Below are positions 52,059-62,910 of a stretch of DNA of 64,000 nt, one piece after another. The notes under the pieces are model-generated. The model saw only the letters and a program-made list of their open reading frames with translations, did no database searches and was not told where the DNA came from. A program made the translations under genes and the position numbers. Origin of the DNA: Ectobius pallidus (taxonomy: Eukaryota; Arthropoda; Insecta; Blattodea; Ectobiidae); NCBI GenBank assembly GCA_964059195.1, contig CAXKWD010000002.1, positions 164,368,559-164,432,558 on the forward strand. The letters run 5' to 3'. Position 1 is the first letter of the stretch; every line of letters begins with the position of its first letter.

Positions 52059-53937
52059 TTAAAGCTGCTAAACAGAAAGCAAATGAAGACTATATCAACA
52101 AGCCCACCAATAAATGTAAAGCTGCATGGGAAATAATTAATAGTGTGCGTAATAAATCAGGTACCTGTTGCAGTTGCAACCTCAAGCCAGATGATGTAAA
52201 TAACTACTTTGTGAATTCTGTCAAACTTATTTCTGAAAATGTCAAATCTTCTAAAAATGGATGCAATTAATTTTCTTCATAACACTAACTTAAACAATAA
52301 TTCTATCTTTACATGGCAACTGGTCTCTCAGAATGACGTTCTTAAAGCTGTCTTTGATTTAAAAAATTCTCGTTGTAAAGATATCTATGACATGGATAGT
52401 GATTTGCTTAAGTTTGTTATTCCTCATATTATTGAACCATTAACCTACACCATAAATGAATGTTTTTCATCTGGATGTTTCCCACATTCTTTGAAGAAAA
52501 CCAAAGTCATACCGGTTCATAAGAAGAGTGATCCAACTAATGTAGCTAACTATCGACCAATTTCTATTGTGCCAATTTTCTCTAAAGTATTTGAAAAATT
52601 AATTAATAAGCAATTAACAATGCATTTTGAGCTCAACTCTCTTTTTTCTAAATCTCAGTATGGTTTTAGATCGGCAAGATGCACTGCTGACGCCGTTGAA
52701 CACCTCATTGAGTGTGTTATCAATGGATTTGAAAAACAAGATTCCACTCTGACAGTGCTGTGTGACTTGTCCAAAGCTTTTGATTGTGTATCACATGAAA
52801 TCTTATGTAATAAATTAGAATATTATGGAATTCAGGGAAAAACGCTCAATCTAATCAGATCTTACTTATTAAATCGCACACAAGTAACTTGTATTAAAGG
52901 CCAGTTTTCTCCTTCTGCAACAATTAATACTGGAGTACCTCAGGGATCCATTTTGGGTCCTCTCCTGTTCTTAATAATGATTAATGATTTACCATTTAAC
53001 CTAAACTGTGACTCTGTCTTATATGCTGATGACACCTCTTTATTAACCAGAGGCTCTTCTTTGAATGATATCAATATCTCAATGGAATTATCATTAAAAA
53101 CAGCTACTAAATGCTTTGAGGTTAATGGGTTTAAACTTAATAATGATAAAACTCAACGTATTCTTTTTTATCTTAAACAATTACATAATGAAATTACTTT
53201 TGATGTTAAACTTTTGGGTATTGTATTGGATTCTAAACTTAATTGGTCTGTTCATATTTCTTATGTTTGTAAAAGACTTTCTCGGGTAATTTTCCTACTG
53301 AGCCATCTAAAAAATAATGTATCTAAGCACCATCTCAAGATGTCTTATTATGCTTTTTTTCACAGTATACTTTCGTATGGCCTCCATATCTGGGGTAGTT
53401 GTGCAGATATCTATAAAGTATTGTTACTACAAAGAAAGGCTTTGAGAATCATCTCTGGTGCATCTTTTGATGCTCATTGTCGTCCATTGTTTCAAAACTC
53501 TAAAAGTCTCACTGTAGTCAATCAATATATCTTCGACTGTTTGGTAAATATTAAGTCTAATCTCCATGAACAAAATTTTCAATATAATTTACACCAACAT
53601 AACACTAGGAATAATTACCTCATAGTGACACAAAGTACAAGATTAACTATAACAAAGAAGTGGTGCAGTAATTTGGGTTATTAAGTTGTTCAATAGTTTA
53701 CCCAAAACTGCACATTCAGTTAAATTAAACAGGTTTAGGACTGTTCTGAGAGACTGGCTTGCGAATAATCCATTTTATTCTATTAGTGAGTTTTTTGAAG
53801 TTAATATTGATGTTGTTTTCTAAATTTATACACTATACTGCTATTCGACATAATTCTGTTGTCCATTTTCATTCTCTCTCTTAATTTATGTATGTTGATA
53901 GCCACATTTTGATGTGGTTCAAAAACTTAACAATCAA

Positions 53938-54715
53938 TCAATATAAAGCCACTTGGCTGACTGACTGACTGACTCATTCACTCACTCACTTACTGACATT
54001 AATGTTTGCCCACTTCCAGATGAGCTAGAAACTTGAAATTTGGTACACATATAGCTTTTAGGTTGTAAACCGCAGGAAAATTCCCCCAAAAAACATTATT
54101 TTATTTTTAGCCCTAAAAACCCCCGAAAAAGGGATCGGATCGGCTCACCGACATTAATGTTTGCCCAATTCCAGATAAGCTGGAAACTTGAAATTTCGTA
54201 CACATCATAGGTTTTGGGCTGTAAACCACAGGGAAATGTCAAAAAGTTTTTTTTTTTAATCTTTCGCCCTAAAAACCCCCGAAAAAGGGCTCACTCACTG
54301 ACATTAATGTTTGCCCACTTCCAGATGAGCTAGAAACTTGAAATTTGGTACACATATCGCTTTTAGGCTGTAAACCACAGGAAAATTCCAAAAAGTATTT
54401 TTTTTAATTTTTAGCCCTAAAAACCCCCGAAAAAGGTGTCACTCGCTGACATTAATGTTTCTCCACTTCCAGATGAGCTAGAAACTTGAAATTTGGTACA
54501 CATAATATAGCTTTTAGGCTGTAAATTTTTAGCCCTAAAACTCCCGAAAAAGGGCTCCATGGCAACGGTATTATCAAACTGTGTTCACGTAGGGCTCTAA
54601 CAGATTAAATACAGCATTCTATCTCCCATAGATCTTTTAAAAAACCTCTCCTGAGAACCTCAGTGAGGGTTTGGGGGCTCCGCCCCCCAACGTAGCGAGT
54701 TTTAATATAAAGATG
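53938..54715 (+). repeat. Right member of the inverted pair: four tandem units of about 135-150 bp
   Basis: Four diverged units start CTGACATTAATGTTTGCCCA at about 53992, 54148, 54298 and 54445. Each contains GAAACTTGAAATTTGGTACA and ends AGCCCTAAAAACCCCCGAAA. The array ends with CCTGAGAACCTCAGTGAGGG and GGGGGCTCCGCCCCCC, complementary to 48950-49020. It opens with (CTGA)n and (CACT)n simple repeats at 53955-53990. Confidence 0.8.
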
Positions 54716-55184
54716 TTGTGGGCCCTATATTAGGGTTATTGTCATGTTGATGGGCTGTGATATGATTTTTTTCACAACAATAACAAGTATTTTTATTATT
54801 ACAAAATTTTCTTTTAGAACTACAAATTACAAAAATACAAATTATTACAAATACAAATATTACAATGATAATAATGATATGATGTAAAGACATGATTGTT
54901 AGTACACGCGTGGTGGGTGAAAAATCACTGCTGGTGGTTCTCAGTATGTTCGTCGCTTTCGTATGGATAATTTCAACGAACTGTTCGCGTGTCGTGTATT
55001 TTAATGGAAAGTCTATAAATCAACGAACAAACACTAAGAAGATGGCAATAATTAAAAAATAATGTGTTCATGAAAAATGTCAACTTCATTTAAACCGTAT
55101 ATGCATGTTAGTAAAAACATTTTAAATTTTGATTTCAAAATCCGAAAAAAAAAATCTGGTAGACAAAATGAAAGATAGCTGTTT
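54716..55184. other. No gene recognised
   Basis: AT-rich. The minus-strand frame at 54702-54893 is dominated by Ile/Val codons from ATT-type simple sequence and is not credible as a gene. If the exon at 55191-55301 is real, this stretch would be intron. Confidence 0.35.
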
Positions 55185-55190
55185 ACTTAC

Positions 55191-55301
55191 TTGTTTTTGA
55201 CAGGGTTGGCAGAAAATTACTCGATCATCAGTTGTGAAATTGAGGTCTTCCTCAATCCACTGCTGGAAAAGTCCTATTTTTGAAGATTTCTGTTTAGGCA
55301 T
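55191..55301 (-). CDS. Possible first coding exon of a CGGBP1-like zinc-finger gene (partial)
   Basis: 37 codons read MPKQKSSKIGLFQQWIEEDL then NFTTDDRVIFCQPCQKQ, followed immediately by GTAAGT, a consensus splice donor (55185-55190). The layout (basic start, 'W', 'F...DG.V.FC..C') resembles the N-terminus of CGGBP1-like proteins, which carry a single BED/C2H2-type finger related to hAT transposases. The second half of the finger (the His pair) should lie in a downstream exon to the left, and I could not find it before 54700. It may be a first exon, a relic, or part of a domesticated transposon. Start and donor are clear, but function and expression are unknown. Confidence 0.35.
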
Positions 55302-55569
55302 ATCAAACTATCATAAGCACAATAAGGGTCAATACACCATGCAACTTTACTTCCGACCTACAACAATTAGTAGACTGGGATGTCACAAATTTGTTCCTTT
55401 AATACACTTCTCTGTCGCCGGTTGGCAACTTATTATTTGAAGGTTCAAACAACAATGGATAAGTTGCAGATTTCCAAGTATTGCAGACGGCTCAAGTTTC
55501 ATTTCCTGCGAAGGCGAGGCAGCACATTTTCGAGTTACAAAGGCAAGCGACGTATACATTGTTGATTTC

Positions 55570-56030
55570 AGTGTGTTGTATACATTTATTTTTATCATGT
55601 CTTTTCTTAAAATGCACAAATTCCCATATTTATTAAATGCCAGTATGGTACTTTATGAAACTTGGTCTACGCGTGTATATAATGTCCATGGGAAGAAGCC
55701 TATTGATACTGGACCAAATCGGTTGACCGGTACCGGAATAAAACTCAATTTAGTGTTTATTTTAAAGGCGCGATAACTCAAATTCGCTTTATCGGATTTT
55801 CATGAAAATCGATATGCGCATTTATAATGTCCATGGGAAGACATCTATTGATATTGGACCGAATCGGTTGACCGGTACCGGAATAATGCCCAATTTAGTG
55901 CCTTTTTATGGTAATATATAACAAATATGCTTTATCGGATTTTCATGAACCTTGGTATACGTATTTATATTGTCCATGGCAAGAAGCCTATTCATTTTGG
56001 ACCAAATCGGTTGATCGGTATAGTGCTCAC
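55570..56030 (+). repeat. CGCGATAACTC repeat family, about three tandem units
   Basis: Units of roughly 140-150 bp share TTTATCGGATTTTCATGAA, CTTGGTATACG, ATTTATAATGTCCATGGGAA, AAGCCTATTGATA and CGGTTGACCGGTACCGGAAT. Units begin near 55640, 55777 and 55921. A fourth single unit lies at 48768-48925. Confidence 0.8.
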
Positions 56031-56368
56031 ACTTTTTCTTGAGCTAAACACTCCATAATGCTGAAAACAGTCCATATCAAGAAAAACTGAAGTTCGCGGC
56101 ACGTTCCCAGTGTTGCCATGCCCAAAAAATGTCCCGTAGCAGCATTCTTGAACTACCATCTATTTTTATTTGTTTACAACATATTATTGTGCAAATGACA
56201 TAATTAAATCCAGGGACATTAGAATAGAGATGTTGTGGAAATGGTCGATATAAGTGACAACTAAGTTAAAAATGAAGATTCTCTAAAACAAGAAGTGTCG
56301 GACATCAGCGAATAAACAATAAACCAAATAAATGAATTGGAAGGAAACGCAATTTAATGTGTTTTAAC
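56031..56368. other. No gene recognised
   Basis: No frame, box or repeat identified. Confidence 0.35.
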
Positions 56369-56500
56369 TCACCTCCTCTTCACCCTACCTACCAATTCGA
56401 CACCTATTCCTAACCGTAAATTTTGGATCGACCGGGATTTGAACTCGGAACCCCTAGTGTTATAACTAGGAGTCTCAAGGCATTATGCCAAGAGTGACAG
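56369..56500 (-). mobile_element. tRNA-derived SINE (family 3), second copy
   Basis: On the minus strand: CTTGGCATAATGCCTTGAGA, CTAGTTATAACACTAGGGGT, then B-box-like GAGTTCAAATCCCGG, then TTAGGAATAGGTGTCGAATT and GGTAGGTAGGGTGAAGAGG. Block order and words match 33766-33895. Confidence 0.7.
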
Positions 56501-56579
56501 TTGAGCAGTGAAGAAAGATTTTGTATATTTGAGTTAGGCCTACTATAGTGGTGATTTCATGCATTCACGAGTGTTAACG

Positions 56580-57075
56580 TAAGAATCGGTTTTTCAAATT
56601 TTGAGATGTTGTGTTTGTTACGAAAAGAGTAGTGTTGGTGCAAGGGAATTTTTCTGCACCAATTAAGCCATGTTTTATGTTATAACACGGCGTTTTTTAA
56701 AATTGGGAAATATTACGTTAATTTCAAATTTTTATGATTTTGTTGTTGTTATTGTTGTTGTAATTGTGAAATGTCCTGTTGGCATGAAATATTATGTTTG
56801 TTGCAAGGGTTTTTGGTCCCCATTTTTTTATCGTGAAATATTATTTTTTTATAATTAGTGAAATATTATGTTTGTTGCAGTTATTGTGGAATATTATTTT
56901 GTTTTTTCAAATCTGTTTAAAGATTGTTAAATATTATGTTTGGTACAAGGGTCTTTTTTTAATTTTTAAATATTTCTTATAATTTGTGAATTTTTTTTAT
57001 AATCGTTTTAAAAACTTGTGAAATATTAATTATGGTGCAAGGGTCTTTTTTATTGTGAAATATTTGCAATTTGTG
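56580..57075 (+). repeat. Degenerate tandem repeat built on GTGAAATATTATGTTTGTTGCAAGG
   Basis: GAAATATTATG(T)TT and (G/T)GCAAGGGTCTTTTT-like words recur irregularly about every 50-100 bp (56614, 56786, 56868, 56930, 57018). The region is T-rich, and open frames within it are compositional. Confidence 0.55.
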
Positions 57076-57351
57076 GCACCTTCTATTACTCTAATATTGA
57101 CATGTTGTGTTCTGAAAATATACTTTATGCTGGCAGATGAATTTCCCCAAATGTCCTCTGGGAGGGACTTTAAGGTGGGGGGCCTGTGTCGTAGATTCAT
57201 AACACGTAAAAGAACTCCAAGCCTAAATTAGAGCCTCTGGACAAAATTTATTGACCCTTTCACGTCAAAGTAATATTTCAGTGGGGTTGGGAGGCGATGG
57301 ACTTATCACCTGTCCCTCTGCCCAGGTATTTTGAGTAGGAAGATAATGGGC

Positions 57352-57983
57352 TTTTCTTGAACTATAAGAAAACTAAAGTTATGTGCATAGATAGGCATTG
57401 ATGCAGTTATAAAGATAAGTGGTCAAACCCTACAGACTGTCGACAAAGACAACTTTTCAAGTGTATCAATAAATAGAGCCTATCGATAAGCATCACTAAA
57501 TAAACTATGAAAACTTATGAAAGACTTGGACATATCTAAAATTACAACATGTTAGTAATCAGGTCAATGATGTTCCCAGTTATACTTTATGGTTGTGAAA
57601 GTTAGACGCTTCTTAAAGAAGATAAAAACAGAAATGACTCTTTTGAAATGTGGGTATGGAGGAAGTTGCTGAGAATCCTCTGGACATCAAGAAGGAGAAC
57701 TAAAATCTTAGTCACAGAAGAATTAAAACATGGACGATCTCTTGTTGCCATAGCCAACTTCAATATTTTGGTCATCATATCAGAAGGCATGAGTCAATGG
57801 AGAAGTAATTAATGTTGGGAATGACAGAAGGCAGTAGAAAAAGAGAAGAAGAATAAAACAGACAGATGAGATAAAGAGAATAATTAACATGCATTGGATG
57901 CAGATAATTGAATTGGCTAAAACAAGACATGAATGGCATTCTAAAGTGAAGTTCGTGACACAGCAAATAGAAAGAAATAATGG
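57352..57983 (+). pseudogene. LINE RT C-terminal remnant, several breaks
   Basis: Reads KTKVMCIDR, then KISGQTLQTVD, then MKDLDISKITT, RSMMFPVILYGCES, then after a stop TLLKEDKNRNDSFEMWVWRK and LLRIPWTSRRRTKILVTEEL. Further on it reads YFGHHIRRHESMEK and finally MQIIELAKTRHEWHSKVK. 'F..LYG.ESW' followed by 'FEMW.WR..LRI.WT...' and 'GH..R' is the standard thumb and C-terminal tail of endonuclease-RT LINEs. Stops and shifts show old age. Confidence 0.75.
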
Positions 57984-59119
57984 CTAGCAACCTAAACCAC
58001 TCTATATATCCATATATATGTATGGATCATCAGAAGTCAATCTTGACATATGTACTATATTAAAATTAACAATACCACAAAATCCAGGGTAACTAGATTT
58101 TAAAAGAAAAATCTCTATAACCTTACAAAAAATACAATATTTCACTTATTTATAATTTACTATATCCTCCATTCAGAGGTTACTGGAGACAGAGTTTAAC
58201 AGACAAAAAAGACAGAAAGCTTACATACAAAATACATCAAGATAAGAAATTATATCAACAAGATGTTTCAATTGTGATTCAGAGGTAAAGTTTCAAAATA
58301 TTTACGGAATTTTTAATGATATTGAGACAACTCCATTATTTCCTCGTTGCTGAGTCCCAGGTGTTTCCAGAATAAGGCCTTAAAATAGGGAATAGAAATC
58401 CGTGCACCAAACTTCAAGTCAAGCATTTCTTTCTCAATAAATTAGGGCACTGTAGATGTGTACATGTTTTTTTCTTTTCTTCATGGACTTCTTCTGTTTG
58501 GTCATGGTGATCTTCCATACATATTGTGGGATCAAATATCATTCCAGAACAGTGATGATGTCAATTCACCTGCTACTCCTATTGGCTGAGAATCTGTGGA
58601 CTAATTCATGTGCTGTGCATTTCCTCTTCTGAGCCGTGGCTAACTATGAATACTGGCCTTAGAATATTGTGCCTATGCATACATCAAGTCTCACCATAGG
58701 GGTAGGATCCAAGAGTTTCTATCTCACTGAGGCATCACCTACAGTGTTTGTCCCGAGACTTACTAGATATGGTTCTTACTGCAATGACATTAGCCACCAT
58801 CTTTAATGTTTAATGTCAATCCTTGTCGCATAGATATTCATTTGTTAGCTGGGGTCATTTCACTTATACAGTTTGATTGATGCCTTTTCCTTTCTGTGTA
58901 GGAAACATCAAGACTCATATTCGAGAGTTCTTAGATATTTTTTGCACTCCTTAACTAATTAGTGGTACTTACGAATGTTGTTGCCGTGGATCGTAAGTTG
59001 ACATTCCCGCATGCAATCTTGTTGCTATGTGCGGTAAGAGTTTCAGTGCTGGTATGAATTTACTTATGCCACACCTCATAATACAGCCTTTATGGTCAAG
59101 GCCCCCCAGGACAAATATG
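57984..59119. other. No gene recognised
   Basis: No family resemblance, boxes or repeats seen in about 1.1 kb. Confidence 0.4.
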
Positions 59120-59464
59120 CGGTTCGCGTAACAACAAACACATGCGAATCACTTTCTGAAATAAACACCTATCTTCAAGAATGTATATACATAATATTTT
59201 CAGGTAATATCACAATTAATATAATTAAATTGATATAAATAATCATCGTGCCTTTATTTTGATATATTTATCGTAATACTACAATTTGTACAATTATTTA
59301 AAGAAATTCCTCCATACGTATTTATAAATATTCGGTTCCCGTAACAACAAACACATGCGAATCACTTTCTGAAATATAACATCCATCTTCAATAGTGTAC
59401 ATACATAATATTTTCAGCTAATATCTCAATTAATATAAATAAATTGATATAAATAATCATCGTG
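59120..59464. repeat. Two-copy tandem duplication, period about 213 bp
   Basis: CGGTTCGCGTAACAACAAAC at 59121 and CGGTTCCCGTAACAACAAAC at 59333 open two copies. Both contain ACATGCGAATCACTTTCTGA, TACATAATATTTTCAG and TGATATAAATAATCATCGTG. The second copy is truncated after ATCGTGCC. Confidence 0.8.
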
Positions 59465-59857
59465 CCAAAAATAGCATGCAATACTCATGCCATAAGTGCA
59501 TAACGGATCTCGGAAATTGAAAAAACTCTTTCCTCGATCTGTAAACACCACTTATGGCACTTGTATCGCAATATACTATTCTCACTCTCCTGGTGTTCAC
59601 TTCTCCATTTCTTTTACAAAAAGCCAATATGAGGAGCATCATTTCAAATCGTATTATGTAAATTGACTTAGATAAATTTCCACACAGTTTAAGATGCACT
59701 CTTTCATGCTGTGAAGTCCATTTGTTTCAAATCATATTTATTGACAGCGTAAATGAATGTGCTGAAACAGCTGTTGTTTCAAATCGTATTCAGTCCTTTA
59801 TAGTGTCTATTTCAAATCATATTACTGTACGTCCAATATTCATGCTATGGTGTTGGT
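59465..59857. other. No gene recognised; repeated TTTCAAATC(A/G)TATT words
   Basis: The word TTTCAAATC(A/G)TATT appears at about 59641, 59727, 59777 and 59810, a weak irregular repeat. No coding signal. Confidence 0.4.
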
Positions 59858-60079
59858 ATATTAATACAAGTAAGAATCAGCTTGAAAAATTTTATGTCAT
59901 AACCCGGATTTGAACACGGATCTCCAGCTTAACGCGCTGATGCTCTACCATTGAGCTACCATGACAACATGCCAGTACAACATCAATGGTAGAGCATCAG
60001 CGCGTTAAGCTGGAGATCCGTGTTCAAATCCCGGTTATGACATAAAATTTTTCAAGCTGATTCTTACTTGTATTAATAT
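59858..60079. repeat. 94-bp inverted repeat built from a tRNA-like sequence
   Basis: Arms 59858-59951 and 59986-60079 are complementary with one mismatch that I see, separated by 34 bases. Read on the minus strand, the left arm plus part of the spacer forms a tRNA-like unit: GTCATGGTAGCTCAATGGTA, GAGCATCAGCGCGTTAAGCT, GGAGATCCGTGTTCAAATCC, GGGTTATGAC. Acceptor-like ends (GTCATGG / TTATGAC), A-box and B-box words are present. The right arm lacks the first 14 bases. Outside the tRNA part the arms share AAAATTTTTCAAGCTGATTC. Confidence 0.8.
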
Positions 60080-60306
60080 CCCAGACATGGATTTAATGTC
60101 TATTTCCTTTCCCTCCACTTAATGTTGGTATATTGTTAATAATTTTTTTTTTTTTCCCCCTATGACAGAAAATTGTTTCTGACATGGAGCAAGAAATTAT
60201 TGTAGGTGGCAATTCAAGAGCAATATTTTAATGCATGCTTAAACTGTATAATTTTAATATAGTACCAAGTCAACATTATAATCTTACATTTCGCTAGGGA
60301 AAGAGG
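60080..60306. other. No gene recognised; unique left flank of block copy 2
   Basis: AT-rich sequence with a 15-base poly-T run near 60140. It differs completely from the left flank of copy 1. Confidence 0.4.
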
Positions 60307-60731
60307 GTGTAAAGAACCCTCGGAATTTTCAATGGCTGCTTGGAAGATAGAGGGAAAATATGAAGGACATTCAAATAGCTTGAACCAAGCATTATGGCAG
60401 CAGGAATGATGTTTAATGTATAACTTAAATGCTAATCTTGTACAAACATAAAAGTTTTTCTTTAATAATAACAATAATTTATCTCATTAAAAGTTCTCTA
60501 ATAGGTACTTTTTTACAACTGTCAGATCAAAACATATATGTCCAACACATTTCCTTTCAATTTGGAGAACACAATTGAGTAGTGATTTTATTTTCGCAGA
60601 AGTATGCCTCAAACAAAATAAATTTGCATCTTTTGCTCATGAGTGTACATGTGTGTGTGAGAAAAATTTGTAATTTCTGTATTTGTAAAGACGTGTCCTA
60701 TATCAATGTATTTTGATCAATGGATGAATAA

Positions 60732-60766
<35 letters not shown>

Positions 60767-61241
60767 CAAAACACGTCCAATTTAGGAGTAATCTATTTTT
60801 TCTTCTTCCTGTAAAACTTTGTTTTTTGGACATAATATGATTTGAAATGATGCTCCCATATATCATTATTTTAGATTTCTCTAAGCAATTCTTAGTTTCA
60901 TGGATCAGATATCTGGTGTTGTTAATGTACATGTTTTTGACTGATTGCAGTTTAAGGCAGCTATTTATTAATTCCAAAGAACCTTCCCATCTAGCCCTAA
61001 ATATGTCCAGTCCTTTATGCTTTTTCATTACGATTTATCATGCTCATCCTTCATGGTGTGACTCCACCACACCAATTGTGCTACAAAAAATGCACTGTAT
61101 TTGTTTAGGATGAACTTAAATTTTTATGTGACGTGCTAGAATTTTTAAGGAAGTTAATTCTAAATGTTTCCATTTCATTATCAGTAAATGAAGAAATGTT
61201 ACTAGCTTTAACAAAATAAAAGAGAAATTTTAAAACATTTT

Positions 61242-62547
61242 ATGACAGGTGTAACAGGCTATAGCACAGCAGACCATCTACAGACACTCAACCAAGTAAT
61301 CGAAAAAGTACAGGAATTTAATCAAGGAATCTATATCGCCTTTGTTGACTTCCATAAAGCCTTTGATTCAGTGGAGCACAAATGCGTACTTCGAGCGCTG
61401 ACGAACCAGGGAGTTCCAACCACTTACATCAACATCCTAGCCCAAATGTACAGAACAAGCCAAGCGAGAGTGAGGACAGAAAGAGACGGGGAGTGGTTCC
61501 GGCTAGCAAGAGGAGTCAAACAAGGCGACCCTCTATCCCCAAAACTTTTCACTAGCCTATTAGAGAACCAATTTGCAAAGCTCAACTGGGACGACAAGTA
61601 CGGTATCAACATCAATGGTGTCAGGTTGACAAACCTCAGGTTCGCAGATGATATTATCCTGCTAGCAGAATCAGCAAAATATCTAGAAGAAATGCTAAAA
61701 GACCTGGAGGCTACCAGCAAAGAGGCAGGATTGCACATGAACCCCACAAAAACTCAAGTGATGACCAACAAAGAAGAAACCCCCATCCACATCGGCACTA
61801 CAATCTAAAGTACACCCAAGAGTACATATATCTAGGACAAATGATCTCGTTTGGTAACTGTATGGAAAAAGAAATCAAAAGACGGATCGGCTTGGCGTGG
61901 AAGAAGTTTTGGTCATTGAAGTTCTTACTGGCTGACAAAAGACTGAAGACAGCAATGAAGTCTGCGGTCCTAGAGAAATGTGTGGTTCCAGTACTGCTCT
62001 ATGGGTGCCAAACATGGGCGCTTACTGCAAAACAGCGGCAAGCATTACAGGTATGCCAGCGCAAAATGGAGCGATTTATCCTCCACATCTCATTAAAGGA
62101 CAAAATCCGCAACACAGAAATCAGGAAAAGAACAGGTATGAAGGATGTGGCAAATACAGCGGAACAGTTGAAATGGAGGTGGGGAGGCCATGTGATGCGA
62201 ATGAACCAACGAAAATGGGCACAAAAAGCTACAATTTGGGACCCCAGAACAGGCTGGAGAAGTGTGGGGAGGCAAAAGACCAGATGGGAGGACGACTTCA
62301 TCAAATCATCAGGAAGACTATGGTCTCGAGTAGCGAGGAATAGAAAAGAGTGGAAGAAAATGGGAGAAACCTCCACCCCAAGTGACTAGTGGAAATACAG
62401 AAGCAATCCAACCATGCACAAAAACTCTCGCTAGGATTAGCTCACCTAACGAGAAGTATATGAGCTTGCCCTGCAATCCGCAGGAGGCCATTGCCCTTTG
62501 GGATGTCTAGGCTAATTTTATTTATTTATTTATTTATTTACATGAGT
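61242..62547 (+). pseudogene. Copy 2 of the truncated LINE RT
   Basis: Same content as 3670-4975, including FADD in LRFADDIILL, the one-base frameshift near 61792 and the C-terminal KWRWGGHVMRM tail (frame 61841-62389). The (TTTA)n tail lies at about 62520-62541. The shared frameshift shows the LINE was dead before the block was duplicated. Confidence 0.85.
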
Positions 62548-62657
62548 TTTAAGATGGAGAGAGGATCAGTCAGTATATTTAACTATTAAGCAAGTCCACA
62601 ATACTTTGGTTAGTATATAGCATCTGTAGATTGCTATATAGCATATTCTTCATAAGA

Positions 62658-62910
62658 AAAAGTAAAGTATTCCCTATTTAGGCCATGGAGGGCCCGAGGG
62701 TTCCAAGAGATTGAAGCACGTGGTGGTAAGGTTGTCAGCCTTATGCACTGGCCACCTTTACCCCAAGGAATGCTCCTGGTACTCATTTCTGCTAGAGGCT
62801 AAAGGATTAGGCCAATTGAAAAGCCCGAACGGCCTCATCGGGGATCAAACTCACAACCTTCCACTTTGTAGCGCAGCGCCTCAACCATTGTGCTATGGCA
62901 TACCCCCATC
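62658..62910 (-). mobile_element. Copy 2 of the degenerate family-1 SINE
   Basis: Identical by eye to 5086-5338, with the same damaged B box and the same internal deletion. Confidence 0.7.

Larger units (their letters stand above)
50429..53822 (+). pseudogene. Jockey/CR1-like LINE with endonuclease deletion and piggyBac insertion
   Basis: An upstream frame (50429-50716) encodes TTHEDCVTDYVMDYLDNILD and ends KSGRITKPPAKLDDFLLTKK. At 50731 the next frame opens TLSIFSLNVQSLSNKI, the start of an APE endonuclease. It then jumps at about 50780 to post-endonuclease linker (LCAIDWNYLKLN...), so nearly the whole endonuclease is deleted. The linker (FNECFPVKYIK, YTKDLRVMKNNLTKLYKY) is cut at 51122 by a piggyBac element and resumes at 52063 (KAAKQKANEDYINKPTNKCK). 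RT is 52239-53684: KTKVIPVHKKSDPTNVANYR, VLCDLSKAFDCVSH, NTGVPQGSILGPLLFLIMIN, and LYADDTSLL with YADD at about 261. A frameshift at 53684 moves the last block (KTAHSVKLNRFRTVLRDWL) to another frame ending at 53822. The 3' end has CAATCAATCAAT at 53930. Confidence 0.85.

Noticed and set aside
59898..59965. A functional tRNA gene on the minus strand
   Set aside because: The anticodon loop read as GCGTTAA lacks the invariant T before a GTT anticodon, acceptor pairing is imperfect and the unit sits in an inverted repeat; a tRNA-derived repeat is more likely.
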